This document shows positions 24,989 to 34,338 of a stretch of 64,000 bases of DNA, piece by piece. The stretch comes from Rhizobium sp. TH2 (GTDB taxonomy: Bacteria > Pseudomonadota > Alphaproteobacteria > Rhizobiales > Rhizobiaceae): assembly GCF_024707525.1 (NCBI RefSeq), contig NZ_CP062232.1, positions 1-64,000 on the forward strand. The letters are read 5' to 3'. Each line of letters begins with the position of its first letter. Position 1 is the first letter of the stretch. The position numbers and the translations under genes are program-made. The notes under the pieces were generated by a model. That model was not told where the DNA came from. It did no database searches and saw nothing but the letters and a program-made list of their open reading frames with translations.

Positions 24989-25885
24989 TCAGAAACGAGC
25001 GTAACGCTCCTCGGGCTGGGGCGACTTTAACGCATGGCAGGTGCAATCTTCATCTTCAGGAAAGCGAGCCACGGTCTCCAGCGCCACACGCGATGCAATC
25101 ATTGACAGGCTCGGCAGGACGTCGTCCTGCAGAAGTTGGCCGCGACTGCGATCCATGTAGTCGTTGAAGCCCGCTGTGACGAAGGCGCAGGGCGTGAAAC
25201 AGGCGCCGATCTCGCGTGCCAGCGTTGCTTCTGGCGCAATCGAATGATTGATCACGTCTGCCCCCATGGAGCGAAACATCAGGGCTTCGGCCGGGGTGGT
25301 CAGCCGTGGACCATAGGCGTGAGCGGCGACGAGCCCGAGTTCCACGCCGTGGACCCGGCGCGATGCCGGCCAGTGCTGACGCGCCGTTCGAGCCAGCAGC
25401 GAGGAGCAATGCGGGCAGATGAGCTGCTTTCCGGAGCAGTCGAACCTCTGTCGACCGTCGAGCAGGGAGTAGGGCGTCTGGGTGAGTTCGACGATGTCGG
25501 CATTGATCACCATGTCGCCAGGCTGAATGGCTTTGTTGACGGCTCCCATCGTAGAGCTCGCCAGGATGCGCCGCACGCCGGCCTCCCGCAGAACCCAAAA
25601 TGCGCGCCGATGGCAGGAATGATCGATGTAGTCGCGTGGATTGCCATGCGAATACATGCATAGGACCTGCTTCGTCTCTCCTTCCGCGGTAAGCGAGGCG
25701 TCAAACTCGAGAAGCTTCCAGTTTTCCGTCACGCCATAGGGTGTATCGAAGGCGAGATCGCGCGCCAGCACGCGGACGCCGGCCATGCCTACATCTTCTG
25801 GAAAGGCGAGGCCCCAATTGGCCGACCCGGTGATCACCGCAGTCCTGACCGAAGGGATGGAGGCGGTTTTCGGTTTGTCGATCAT
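24989..25885 (-). CDS. MTAP/PNP-family nucleoside phosphorylase
   Basis: A 298-aa purine nucleoside phosphorylase of the methylthioadenosine phosphorylase family. Phosphate-binding segment ITGSANWGLAFPEDVG at about 18-34; base and ribose-site regions around HGNPRDYIDH, ASSTMGAVNKAI and GADVINHS. A cysteine-rich insert (CSGKQLICPHCSS) is unusual. It would cleave a purine (thio)nucleoside with phosphate in the cytosol. It is the last gene of an importer operon, 15 bases after the permease stop, which suggests the imported solute or its product is a nucleoside. Confidence 0.8.
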   Translation of the reverse strand: MIDKPKTASIPSVRTAVITGSANWGLAFPEDVGMAGVRVLARDLAFDTPYGVTENWKLLEFDASLTAEGETKQVLCMYSHGNPRDYIDHSCHRRAFWVLREAGVRRILASSTMGAVNKAIQPGDMVINADIVELTQTPYSLLDGRQRFDCSGKQLICPHCSSLLARTARQHWPASRRVHGVELGLVAAHAYGPRLTTPAEALMFRSMGADVINHSIAPEATLAREIGACFTPCAFVTAGFNDYMDRSRGQLLQDDVLPSLSMIASRVALETVARFPEDEDCTCHALKSPQPEERYARF

Positions 25886-25900
25886 CGTCGGAATTCACTT

Positions 25901-26695
25901 TCAGGCGTCGGTCGAACGCGCATTGAGGACCAGAATGACAACCCCGACGAAGACCGTCCAGAGAGTCGAAATGGCGGCGATGGTAGGATCGATCTGATCC
26001 CGCAGAGAGATGAACATCAGCTTGGGCAGCGTCGTGTTCGGTCCGTTGGCGATGAAGATGGAAATCACCGCTTCGTCGAGGGAGGTGAGGAAGGCCATCA
26101 GGGCCGCAGCGACGAGGCTCAGGGCGAGCTGTGGCGCGATGATCCCGCCGATCACCCTAGGCCAACCTGCACCCAGGCTTCGGGCCGCCTGCGCCTGTTG
26201 CCAGTCGAAACGGTTGACCGCCGGCTGCAGCACGACGACAGCCACCGGGATGGCCAGCGTCACATGTCCCATGAGCACGCCGGAAAGGGATCCGAGCAGG
26301 CCGAGCTTTGCCAGTACGATGAACAGGCCGATGGCCAGCAGAATGCCGGGCGTTACAGACGGCGTGAGGAGGAAGCCGTAGACACCTCCTGCGATCGGAG
26401 AGCCCAGACGATTGATGGCGACCGCAGCCAGAAAGGCGACGGGAACGGCGATCAAGGCGGTAAGGGCGCCGAGCATGAGGCTCGTCTTCAGCGCCGCCAT
26501 CCACGCTGCCGAGGTAAAGAAGGCCTCATACCAGCGCAGCGACCATTGCTTCGGCGGAAACTCGAGCAAGTCGGAGGCGGAGAAGGACAGCGGTACGACG
26601 ACCAACGTCGGCAGTATGAGGAACAGGAGCACAAGGCTCGCGACGGTCCAAATGAGGTCGCGTGAGAACGCGTTGTCGTGGTAGGCGTCAAGCAT
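25901..26695 (-). CDS. ABC transporter permease, polyamine-type (PotC-like)
   Basis: A 264-aa inner-membrane permease with six hydrophobic segments and the binding-protein-dependent loop near QAQAARSLGAGWPRVIGG (about 165-185). ATG 26695 has an AAAGGA ribosome site and overlaps the upstream permease stop by eight bases. It pairs with the next permease upstream to form the importer channel. Family assignment to the spermidine/putrescine-type group rests on operon composition and sequence style. Confidence 0.88.
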   Translation of the reverse strand: MLDAYHDNAFSRDLIWTVASLVLLFLILPTLVVVPLSFSASDLLEFPPKQWSLRWYEAFFTSAAWMAALKTSLMLGALTALIAVPVAFLAAVAINRLGSPIAGGVYGFLLTPSVTPGILLAIGLFIVLAKLGLLGSLSGVLMGHVTLAIPVAVVVLQPAVNRFDWQQAQAARSLGAGWPRVIGGIIAPQLALSLVAAALMAFLTSLDEAVISIFIANGPNTTLPKLMFISLRDQIDPTIAAISTLWTVFVGVVILVLNARSTDA

Positions 26696-27557
26696 GCTGC
26701 ATCCTTTCGCCGGCCAGCCTGCGGATCGTGACGAACATCGCGCCGGCAATGAGGACGAGCAGTAGCAGCAGCACGCCAAGAGCGCTGGCGCTTCCCCAGT
26801 CCTGGAATGTCGATAGCGTCCGCTCGATGCGGATCGCGATGGGGTTGACCTTGCCGCCGCCGAGCACCGCGGGTGTGATGAAGAAGCCGAGCGTGTAGAT
26901 GAAGACGATCATGGAGCCTGACGCGATGCCGCTGGACGAAAGAGGCAGTATGACTGTCGCCACGCAACGCCAGAAGCCAGCGCCCAGGCTCGCCGCGGCG
27001 CGGACGACATTGCCATCGATGTCGCGCATCGCGGCATAGACTGGCAACACGAAGAGCGGCAGCATGTAGTGCACCATGCCGATCAGCGTGCCGGTAAAAT
27101 TGTAGACGAGCGGCAAGGGCTGGTCGATCACCCCAAGCGACGTCAGGGTCGTGTTGATAAGACCCTCTCGCCGCAGCAGCACGAGCCATCCGTAGGTTCG
27201 CACGAGAATCGAGGTCCAGAGCGGCAGCATGATCAGGATCAGCATGAGGTTTGCAGCACGGCGCTTAGCGCTGGCGAGCGCGAGAGCCAGCGGGACGCCC
27301 AAAACCACGCATATGACAAGGGTGGACAGAGACAGAACCAGGGTCACGCCGAGGGCCGACCAGGTGAGGCCGCTCGACAGTACCTTTTCGTAGTTGCCGA
27401 GTGTGGCCTCGCCCGCCAGGGTCAGGAATGACTGGCTGAGAATCCAGAGAACCGGGGCCATGGCCGAAACGCCGACCAGAACGATCGCCGGCCCGGCGAG
27501 GGCGAGAAAGAAGAAGCGTTCACGTCTTTGTTCGCGCAGGAGCCCTGAATTGTTCAT
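26688..27557 (-). CDS. ABC transporter permease, polyamine-type (PotB-like)
   Basis: A 289-aa inner-membrane permease with about six spans: the first near residues 16-40, others through 75-100, 105-125, 155-175, 210-235 and 255-280. The coupling loop RAAASLGAGFWRCVATVILP is clear. It overlaps the ATPase gene by four bases (ATGA), indicating a tightly coupled operon. It forms the channel together with the PotC-like protein. Confidence 0.9.
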   Translation of the reverse strand: MNNSGLLREQRRERFFFLALAGPAIVLVGVSAMAPVLWILSQSFLTLAGEATLGNYEKVLSSGLTWSALGVTLVLSLSTLVICVVLGVPLALALASAKRRAANLMLILIMLPLWTSILVRTYGWLVLLRREGLINTTLTSLGVIDQPLPLVYNFTGTLIGMVHYMLPLFVLPVYAAMRDIDGNVVRAAASLGAGFWRCVATVILPLSSSGIASGSMIVFIYTLGFFITPAVLGGGKVNPIAIRIERTLSTFQDWGSASALGVLLLLLVLIAGAMFVTIRRLAGERMQHA

Positions 27558-28603
27558 CGGGCGGCGGCCTCTTCCAGCAGGTGAACATGGCCGAGTTCTG
27601 CGTGAGCGCGAATCTCAGTCCCGATTTCGAGCTCGCCGCAGGTGGCGCCCTGGTTCGCCGCTATGCTCAGCATGAACTGATCTCCGGTGCCGGTCTCCAG
27701 ATTCAGAAGCCAATTCTCACCTCGAAATGCCTTTGAGGCGAGACGCCCGATCACCTCGACCCGGCCATCGCCTAGCTCGCCGGGATCGAGCGCGAAATTC
27801 TCGGCCCTGATCATCGCGAGGCGCTCGCGTGGCAGGCTTGCTGCGCCCGGTCCCTGGAGATTGCCGACCGGGGCGATATTTGCTTCCCCCATGAACTCCG
27901 CGACGAAGCGGTTTCTTGGCCGCCGGTAGACGTCCTGGGGCGCACCGATCTGCTGGATGCGTCCGGCGTCCATGACTGCGATACGGTCGGACATGGTCAG
28001 CGCTTCGCGCTGATCGTGCGTCACGTAGATCGTCGTGACGCCGAGGTCGTCGTGCAGTTTGCGGATCTCGAACTGCATGTGCTCGCGCAGGTTCTTGTCG
28101 AGCGCCGAAAGGGGCTCGTCCATCAGCATTACGCGCGGCTCGAAGACGATGGCTCGCGCCAGGGCAACGCGCTGGCGCTGGCCGCCGGAGAGCGCGGCGA
28201 TGTCGCGCGCGCCAAAGCCGGAGAGTTTCACGCGGGCAAGCGCTGCCTCAGCCCGTTCGCGCGCCTGCGCTTTGGGAACACCACGCAGCCTCAGGGGGTA
28301 TTCGACGTTCCCCGAGACGCTCATATGCGGAAACAGAGCGTAGTTCTGGAAGACGACCCCGATGTTGCGCTTGTTGGGCGGCAGGGAGGTGACATCCCGC
28401 CCGTCAATCGTCAGGAGGCCACTTTCCGGCCGCACGAAACCCGCGAGTGCCATCAGCAGGGTTGTCTTGCCGGACCCCGAAGGGCCCAGCAAGGTCAGGA
28501 ACTCTCCGGCGGCGATATCCAGCGAGACATCGTCGAGGGCGACGTAGTTCCCGTAGGTCTTCCGGATGTCCGCGATCGAAATCGGGAGCGAGGTGGCCGA
28601 CAT
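27554..28603 (-). CDS. ABC transporter ATP-binding protein (PotA-like)
   Basis: A 349-aa ATPase. Walker A GPSGSGKTT near residue 40, signature LSGGQRQRVALARAI near 140, Walker B VMLMDEPLSALD, and the switch His in VTHDQREAL. A C-terminal TOBE regulatory domain (about 270-345) is present, as in the spermidine/putrescine and iron group. It energises import of the solute captured by the upstream binding protein. Confidence 0.95.
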   Translation of the reverse strand: MSATSLPISIADIRKTYGNYVALDDVSLDIAAGEFLTLLGPSGSGKTTLLMALAGFVRPESGLLTIDGRDVTSLPPNKRNIGVVFQNYALFPHMSVSGNVEYPLRLRGVPKAQARERAEAALARVKLSGFGARDIAALSGGQRQRVALARAIVFEPRVMLMDEPLSALDKNLREHMQFEIRKLHDDLGVTTIYVTHDQREALTMSDRIAVMDAGRIQQIGAPQDVYRRPRNRFVAEFMGEANIAPVGNLQGPGAASLPRERLAMIRAENFALDPGELGDGRVEVIGRLASKAFRGENWLLNLETGTGDQFMLSIAANQGATCGELEIGTEIRAHAELGHVHLLEEAAAR

Positions 28604-28616
28604 GTCAGCACCGGGC

Positions 28617-29660
28617 TCAGCGGTTCATCATATCATCGAAAGCACGCTGGGCTGTTTCGCCGTTCTTCACCCACCATTCGGCATTGGAGAAGACGGCCCC
28701 GTCGACATTGCCAGGCGCCGTGGCGAGCAGCTTCATCTTGTCGGCGGAGATGAGCTTGAGTTCATAGGCCTTCGGGTTGACCGGTCCATAGGCGATATAG
28801 TCGGTCAGTTTGGCTTCCCGCTCCGGCTTTGTCATGGCCGCGATCAGCTTCATAGCAGCATCGCGGTTGGTCGCACCCTTGGGAACCGCGAGACAGTCCG
28901 TGCCGATAACCGAGCCCTGGAACTTGAAATCCGCTGGTCCGCCATCGGCCTTCACGCTTTCCGCGCGTCCGTTCCAGGTAACGACCAGATCGGCTTCCCC
29001 GTCCTTCAAGATCTGGGCTGACTGCGCGCCCGACGTCCACCAGACCGCGACATTGGGTTTGAGTGTCTCAAGCCGGGCGATGGCGCGGTCGAGACCGCCG
29101 GGTGCGCTCAGTTCCTTGTAAATGTCGGCTGGCGCTACCCCTTCAGAAAGAAGCGCGATTTCGATCAGGTCCTGCGCATTCGCACGAAGCGCACGCTTGC
29201 CAGGATATTTCTCGGCGTTCCAGAATTCCGCCCAAGTGGCCGGAGGGTTGGTTCCGATCGCCTTGGTATTCCATGCCATCACAGTGCCGTACGAGCTAAA
29301 GGGATAGCAATATTTGGACTCAGCTCCCGGCGGCAGCGATTTTGGATCGATGATTGTGTAGTCGAGTGGCTCCAGCAGGCCTTGTTCGGCAGCCTGCGCG
29401 CCTTCGGGGGAGCCGAGGTGGATTATATCGGTCAACACCGAACCGGAGGTGACCTGCATCTTTAGTGCGGCAAAACTGTCGCTCTGGGTCTCCTCTCGAA
29501 CGGTATATCCCAGCTCTGTCGCCGCAGGGGCCCACATTGCCTTCTTGATGGCATCGCCATAGTCACCGCCGGCGGTGGTGATGGTGACGTCCTGGGCAAG
29601 CGCTGGGACGGCCGCGACGAGCGCGATCGCGGCGACGGAATAGCGTAGGATCTGCATCAT
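28617..29660 (-). CDS. Periplasmic substrate-binding protein, PotD-like
   Basis: A 347-aa protein with a Sec signal peptide (hydrophobic residues about 7-20, cleavage after ALAQ). It is an extracellular solute-binding protein of the polyamine type; GGDYGDAIKKAMWAPAATEL and WNAEKYPGKRAL are characteristic. First gene of a five-gene minus-strand operon, with a strong GAGGAG ribosome site. It is divergent from the LacI-type regulator, which probably controls it. The substrate is not certain; the terminal phosphorylase gene argues for a nucleoside-like solute. Confidence 0.9.
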   Translation of the reverse strand: MMQILRYSVAAIALVAAVPALAQDVTITTAGGDYGDAIKKAMWAPAATELGYTVREETQSDSFAALKMQVTSGSVLTDIIHLGSPEGAQAAEQGLLEPLDYTIIDPKSLPPGAESKYCYPFSSYGTVMAWNTKAIGTNPPATWAEFWNAEKYPGKRALRANAQDLIEIALLSEGVAPADIYKELSAPGGLDRAIARLETLKPNVAVWWTSGAQSAQILKDGEADLVVTWNGRAESVKADGGPADFKFQGSVIGTDCLAVPKGATNRDAAMKLIAAMTKPEREAKLTDYIAYGPVNPKAYELKLISADKMKLLATAPGNVDGAVFSNAEWWVKNGETAQRAFDDMMNR

Positions 29661-29700
29661 TGGTTTATCTCCTCAGTTCACCTCTGGAATGACGATTTTG

Positions 29701-29741
29701 GGTGTTAACACCTCTTTTTCTTAAATCGTAACGTTACGATT
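29701..29741. promoter_or_regulatory. Pair of palindromic operators for the LacI-type regulator
   Basis: Two perfect palindromes lie between the importer operon and the regulator gene: GGTGTTAACACC (29701-29712) and AATCGTAACGTTACGATT (29724-29741). The second, with its central CG step and 18-base symmetry, is a classic LacI/GalR-type operator. Their position upstream of the importer start fits repression in the absence of inducer. Confidence 0.7.
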
Positions 29742-29827
29742 ACGCCTAATCGCCAAATCGTCAAGCAGTTTCTTTGTCAGGCGCGGCTTTCCTTGCCATG
29801 CGGAAAATGCCGACCTACAAGGAGGGA

Positions 29828-30871
29828 ATGGAGATAAGCAGAGGTGACATGACAGCAAAGGCAAGGCCTAACCTGCGGAGGCTTGCGGACGAGCTTGGCC
29901 TTTCCGTCACGACGGTGTCGCGGGCACTCAAGGATGGGCCGGAGGTTCATCCCGACACCATCAGCCGCGTGAAGGTGGCGGCGGAGGCAGCTGGATACGT
30001 GCCCAACCTGCACGGGCGGGCACTGCGTACCGGTTCGACCCGCAACCTGACCGCTATCTTGCCGATGGAGACGAGGGATTACCTGTCCGACATCATCAAG
30101 CTTCCTCTGATGGAGGGCATGACCATGGCGGCGAGGCAGCTCGGCTATACACTGACCATCTTTTCGACCACACCCGAGGAGAGCCCGCAGGAGAGCCTCG
30201 ACCAGGTTCTCCGTTCGGGCGCGGCCGATGGAGTTGTCATAACGCGTATGCTGGCGGAGGATCCCCGAATTCCTTACTTGCTTGAGCGAGGTGTTCCATT
30301 CATCGCGTTCGGGCGCAGCAATCTCGACCGGGACTATGCCTATGTCGACATCGACAATGAACGCATCGCCCATGAAGCGACGTCTCTCCTGATCGAACGC
30401 GGGCGCGCCCGCATCGCGCTGCAATTGCTGATCCGCGAAGATCAATACAGCGCCATGCGGTTTGAGGGCTATCGCAAGGCGATCGAAGATCACGCGTTGA
30501 TTGTCGACCCCGCGCTGATAGGGCAGGAAGATTTTACCATGGAGGCAAGCGAGCGGTGGATCGAGCGGCTGCTCGACAGCGCCGATCCGCCGACTGGGCT
30601 CGTCTGCGCCAACGAATTGGGGTTACTGGGGGCGCTCAGCGCCTTGCGCAAGCGCGGGCTCGCGCCTGGCCAAGACTTCAGCATCGCGACCCGCGACAAT
30701 ACCCGGATTGCCCGTTATCTTTCTACGCCGCTCGTGACGCACTCGGTGGACATGGTCAGCGTCGGCCGCGCCCTGATCGAAGGGCTCGTGCGCCAGATCG
30801 AGTATCCGGATGCTCCGCTGGCGCAGGAAGTATTCGCCGGCGAAATGTCCATAATCGGAGACGAAGGATAA
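29828..30871 (+). CDS. LacI-family transcriptional regulator
   Basis: About 347 aa. The N-terminal HTH (LRRLADELGLSVTTVSRAL) and hinge helix are followed by a periplasmic-binding-protein-like effector domain (LTAILPMETRDYLSD onward, with GVVITRMLAEDPRIPYLLE). ATG 29828 has AAGGAGG very close upstream; ATG 29849 with AGAGG is equally possible. It is divergent from the importer operon over palindromic operators, so it most likely represses that operon and perhaps itself. The effector should be the imported compound or a metabolite of it. Confidence 0.92.
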   Translation: MEISRGDMTAKARPNLRRLADELGLSVTTVSRALKDGPEVHPDTISRVKVAAEAAGYVPNLHGRALRTGSTRNLTAILPMETRDYLSDIIKLPLMEGMTMAARQLGYTLTIFSTTPEESPQESLDQVLRSGAADGVVITRMLAEDPRIPYLLERGVPFIAFGRSNLDRDYAYVDIDNERIAHEATSLLIERGRARIALQLLIREDQYSAMRFEGYRKAIEDHALIVDPALIGQEDFTMEASERWIERLLDSADPPTGLVCANELGLLGALSALRKRGLAPGQDFSIATRDNTRIARYLSTPLVTHSVDMVSVGRALIEGLVRQIEYPDAPLAQEVFAGEMSIIGDEG

Positions 30872-31116
30872 CTGAGTGTGGGTTCGATTCCGCTCAACCA
30901 AATTCGGTTTCGCAGGCTCAATTGGACCCCGCTCAGCTTTCCGATATGACTGGGCTAGGGGTTCCACTCCTATCATGCCAATGTGGGATGGAAATAATCA
31001 GATGATTGAAATGAAGGGATGCCCACATGTGGCAAAGTCGGTGGGGGAGGGCTCGCGGCCAACCGCGAGAAAGGCATTCGATAGCGTGCTTGTGCATTCT
31101 TGCAGCGCTTGAATCG

Positions 31117-32052
31117 CTAGCCCAGCGTGTGGCTTGCCAAGCCATAAATTTTCGTGGACGCGCCCTGCGCAACTGCGGGCCTCTTGCGGCCGAGCGACAT
31201 TGAAGTCACGGTGTCGAAGACGGAGAGGCCGCAATCGTCAAGAAAGCGGAAAAATGGTCCCTTTTTTTCGCGGGTGTCGAGTCGCAGGAAGGCCCCCTTG
31301 TGCTCGATGATGTGCCCTCGAATGACGGCAATTGCATCGTCGTCCGTTTCGGCAACGACCGGCCCGATCACATGGCCTCGACCGAATGGCCGGCAAAGCG
31401 AGAAGGCTGCAATCCGTCCATCGCGTAGGAGCGCGATGGATCGAGACTGCGAAAGCAATTTTTCCAGGAGAGGTCTGCGGTTGGCGCCGAATGCGATTTC
31501 ATCGAGATCCGCAATTGTGTCGAGTTCTTCGGGACCGATCGGACGCAGGACGATATCAGACGCAGACAGGAAGGCCGGCGGGTCCTGCGCTTCGCCCTGA
31601 CATTGATAAACAATCGCTTCCGGCTTGAAATTCATCGACAAATAGAGGCGGCGAGCGGCATGCGTTGCATTGAGTCCGAGATCACGATCGTCGAGCCTAC
31701 TCCGAACGTGCCCCATCAGCCACTGGCCGGCGCCTTTCGCTTGGAGACGCGGTGAGGTAATCACCATCCCCACCGTGGCGAAATCGGTGTCATAAGCAAA
31801 CCACATGGCCGAGCCAAGAACGCGGCCAATGTCGTCGATGGCCACGACGCCTTTGCCGACTTCCCTGAGAAATTGCCAGTCTTCCGCACGGTGCGGCCAT
31901 CCGACCCCTATAGAGAGGGTGTGCAGATGCTTAAGATCGACGTCTGCGATGTCAGCCAACCTTAACCTGAAGGAACTGACCTGCAATGAATCTGATGCGG
32001 ACTCAGACAATCTTAATCCCCTCGATGCGGTCTTCGGGCATGAACAGCGCAT
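31117..32052 (-). CDS. Double-GNAT N-acetyltransferase
   Basis: About 311 aa from ATG 32052; the family start may be later, near residue 25. The first GNAT domain spans the WPHRAEDWQFL and AKGAGQWLMGHV (acetyl-CoA loop) region, the second GNAT-like domain follows FLSASDIVLRPI. It is a clear paralog of the gene at 41284 (shared WPHR.DW, FGA.R, SRSIA.L, R.FGRGHVIGPVVAE). The two bracket the amine catabolism genes. It probably acetylates an amine or amino acid in this pathway (inference). Divergent from the M20 deacylase gene; convergent with LacI. Confidence 0.8.
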   Translation of the reverse strand: MRCSCPKTASRGLRLSESASDSLQVSSFRLRLADIADVDLKHLHTLSIGVGWPHRAEDWQFLREVGKGVVAIDDIGRVLGSAMWFAYDTDFATVGMVITSPRLQAKGAGQWLMGHVRSRLDDRDLGLNATHAARRLYLSMNFKPEAIVYQCQGEAQDPPAFLSASDIVLRPIGPEELDTIADLDEIAFGANRRPLLEKLLSQSRSIALLRDGRIAAFSLCRPFGRGHVIGPVVAETDDDAIAVIRGHIIEHKGAFLRLDTREKKGPFFRFLDDCGLSVFDTVTSMSLGRKRPAVAQGASTKIYGLASHTLG

Positions 32053-32161
32053 GTCCCGTCCGCGAATTATGAGCTGTCGCTCACGGCCATAATAGAGAGG
32101 AACGGCGGCAGAATCCGCTTGAAAGGGACCGGAATTTAACAAAATCCACTGAAACGGAAAA

Positions 32162-32180
32162 TGATTTCCGCATGAAATCA
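32162..32180. promoter_or_regulatory. Candidate operator in the GNAT/M20 divergent region
   Basis: TGATTTC, CGCAT, GAAATCA forms a 19-base inverted repeat, and CGGAAA/TTTCCG (32155-32170) overlaps it. It lies between two divergent genes. The responsible regulator is unknown; the Lrp protein at 48.9 kb is one candidate. Confidence 0.45.
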
Positions 32181-32246
32181 ATTTCCAGCTCTCTAAAGTG
32201 GAGGAATGGGTGCCGATGCGCCAACCAAGGCGGGGGTGGATTGCGG

Positions 32247-33371
32247 ATGAACGCGATAGAAATTTTGGAGCGGCTCGTCAGTTTCCCTTCCGTCGTGGGT
32301 ACGCCTAACGGCGCAATCGTCAAATGGATCAAGAACTATTCCGAAGCTCACGGGGCGACCACAAGGGTGCTGCCAGGACCGGAAGGCGATCGCGCCAATC
32401 TGTTCATCACCATCGGCCCGAGAGACGTTTCCGGCTATATCCTTTCGGGACATATGGATGTCGTTCCGGCTTTGGAGCCCGATTGGACGTCGGATCCTTT
32501 CACCCTGAAAGCGAGCGGTGAAAGCCTCTTTGGCCGCGGCACGAGCGACATGAAGGGATTTCTCGCTGCTGCACTCGCAGTGCTTCCAGGCCTTGCCGCC
32601 GCACCGCCGAAGCGCCCGATCCATCTTGCCTTTTCGTATGACGAGGAGGCCGGCTGTCGAGGCGTCCCGCATATGATCGACCGGCTGCCGGAGCTCTGTG
32701 CTGAACCGCTCGGCGCCATCATTGGCGAGCCGAGCGGCATGCATCCGATCCGTGCCCATAAGGGCAAGGCTGCCGCACGCATCGAAATTCGCGGCCGTGT
32801 CGGCCATTCGTCACGGCCCGACCAGGGTCAAAACGCGATCCACGCTTTCGCTTGCGTTCTGCTCGCGGCCGTCCGCACCGCCGGCGCTCTTCAACGCAGT
32901 AGATTGGACCGCAATTTCGAACCTCCGTACTCCTCCCTGCAGGTGGGGACGATTGCGGGCGGGCAAGCCGTCAATATTATCCCCGACTTCGTCACGGCGG
33001 ATATAGAAGCACGCGCGATCGCCGGTGTCGCTCCCACTGATCTTCTTGAGCCGGTCCGCGTTGCCGTCAAAGGGCTCGAACAACAGGGCTTCGGCACCAG
33101 GTGGGAGCTTCTGAGTGCTTATCCTGCCCTGTCGCTTCCAGCCGACGCACCGCTTGCGCATTTGCTCGGCGAACTGACGGGGAACAAACCGCTGGCGGCC
33201 GTGAGCTACGGAACAGAAGCCGGGCTCTACCAGCAGGCGGGAATTGACGCGATCATCTGCGGGCCGGGCGACATTGCACGCGCCCATCGTCCTGATGAGT
33301 TCATCCGAACTGACGAACTGGCGGCATGCCAGAGGATGATCGAACGCCTGGCTGAAACGCTCCGCAACTGA
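32247..33371 (+). CDS. M20-family deacylase (acetylornithine deacetylase-like)
   Basis: A 374-aa zinc hydrolase starting at ATG 32247 after GGGGGTGG. Metal-site motifs: SGHMDVVPA (His and the catalytic Asp), GRGTSDMKG (bridging Asp), SYDEEAG (catalytic Glu) and [13 protein letters not shown] (terminal His). A dimerisation insert ([16 protein letters not shown]) is present. It would remove an acyl group from an amino acid or amine in the cytosol. It leads a plus-strand series of six catabolic genes. A frameshifted partial copy lies at 51.3-51.6 kb. Confidence 0.92.
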   Translation: MNAIEILERLVSFPSVVGTPNGAIVKWIKNYSEAHGATTRVLPGPEGDRANLFITIGPRDVSGYILSGHMDVVPALEPDWTSDPFTLKASGESLFGRGTSDMKGFLAAALAVLPGLAAAPPKRPIHLAFSYDEEAGCRGVPHMIDRLPELCAEPLGAIIGEPSGMHPIRAHKGKAAARIEIRGRVGHSSRPDQGQNAIHAFACVLLAAVRTAGALQRSRLDRNFEPPYSSLQVGTIAGGQAVNIIPDFVTADIEARAIAGVAPTDLLEPVRVAVKGLEQQGFGTRWELLSAYPALSLPADAPLAHLLGELTGNKPLAAVSYGTEAGLYQQAGIDAIICGPGDIARAHRPDEFIRTDELAACQRMIERLAETLRN

Positions 33372-33385
33372 GGTTTGAGACTACG

Positions 33386-34309
33386 ATGGCTTTTCTATTC
33401 AATTCGGACCGCGAGAGGGGACGCATCTTCGCGGAGGCCTTTTCTCGGGAACTGCCGGACTTGCCATTCGTCAGCGACGCAAGCCAAGTCAAACCAGGCG
33501 AGGTGCGGTATCTTCTCACCTGGACCGCGCCTTCGGATCTCGAACGCTTCAGCAATCTTGAGATTGTCTTCTCCATTGGAGCAGGCGTCGACCAATTCCA
33601 AATCGAGGCGCTTCCAGCGCAAGTCAAGCTCGTGCGCATGGTCGAAGATGGCATCGTGCGCATGATGCAGGAATATGCGACGCTTGCGGTGCTGGCGCTT
33701 CATCGCAATCTCAAGACCTATATTGAACAGCAGTCTGATGGAAAGTGGCAGTCACTGCCGGGCACACAAGCGCAAGGGCGGCGCGTTGGCGTGCTCGGTC
33801 TGGGCATGTTGGGGCAGGCGGTCATCGAGCGATTGAAGCCTTTTGGTTTTCCGCTGTCGGGCTGGAGCCGCTCCGCCCGTGAAATCGAAGGTGTGACCTG
33901 CTATAGCGGCCTCGCATCCCTCGCAGCGTTTCTGCATACCACCGACATTCTCATTTGTCTTTTGCCCCTGACGACAGAAACCCGAGGCTTCCTCAACGCT
34001 GAGCTTTTCTCCACGCTTCCGATCGGCGCCGCCGTTGTGCATGTCGGCCGCGGGGCGCAACTCGACCACGATGCACTCCTCGATGCTCTCGACATGCATC
34101 ACTTGTCAGGTGCGGTGATCGATGTGACGGAGCCGGAGCCCCTCCCTCCCGAGCATCCGCTATGGCGGCACCCCAAGGTCATCCTCACGCCTCACATCGC
34201 CAGCGTGACACAGCCCGAAACCGCGGCGCGCGCGGTGATCGAGAATATCAAGCGACATCGCGCCGGCCTCGACCCGATCGGTCTTGTCGATCGCGAGCGC
34301 GGTTATTGA
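33386..34309 (+). CDS. D-2-hydroxyacid dehydrogenase (GhrA-like)
   Basis: A 307-aa NAD(P)-dependent oxidoreductase. Nucleotide-binding [12 protein letters not shown] near residues 132-143; catalytic Arg in HVGRGAQL; Glu in VTEPEPL; His in LTPHIAS. The short N-terminal domain is like glyoxylate/hydroxypyruvate reductase A. It interconverts 2-oxo acids and D-2-hydroxy acids. It follows the deacylase by 14 bases, so the two are probably co-transcribed. Confidence 0.9.
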   Translation: MAFLFNSDRERGRIFAEAFSRELPDLPFVSDASQVKPGEVRYLLTWTAPSDLERFSNLEIVFSIGAGVDQFQIEALPAQVKLVRMVEDGIVRMMQEYATLAVLALHRNLKTYIEQQSDGKWQSLPGTQAQGRRVGVLGLGMLGQAVIERLKPFGFPLSGWSRSAREIEGVTCYSGLASLAAFLHTTDILICLLPLTTETRGFLNAELFSTLPIGAAVVHVGRGAQLDHDALLDALDMHHLSGAVIDVTEPEPLPPEHPLWRHPKVILTPHIASVTQPETAARAVIENIKRHRAGLDPIGLVDRERGY

Positions 34310-34338
34310 ACCTCCATCCGGAAAACAAAGGAACGAAT

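Noticed and set aside
30886..30915. tRNA-like T-loop GGTTCGATTCC followed by a CCA
   Set aside because: The flanking bases do not pair into a T stem, and no anticodon or D arm is present; probably chance or a trace of a lost att site.
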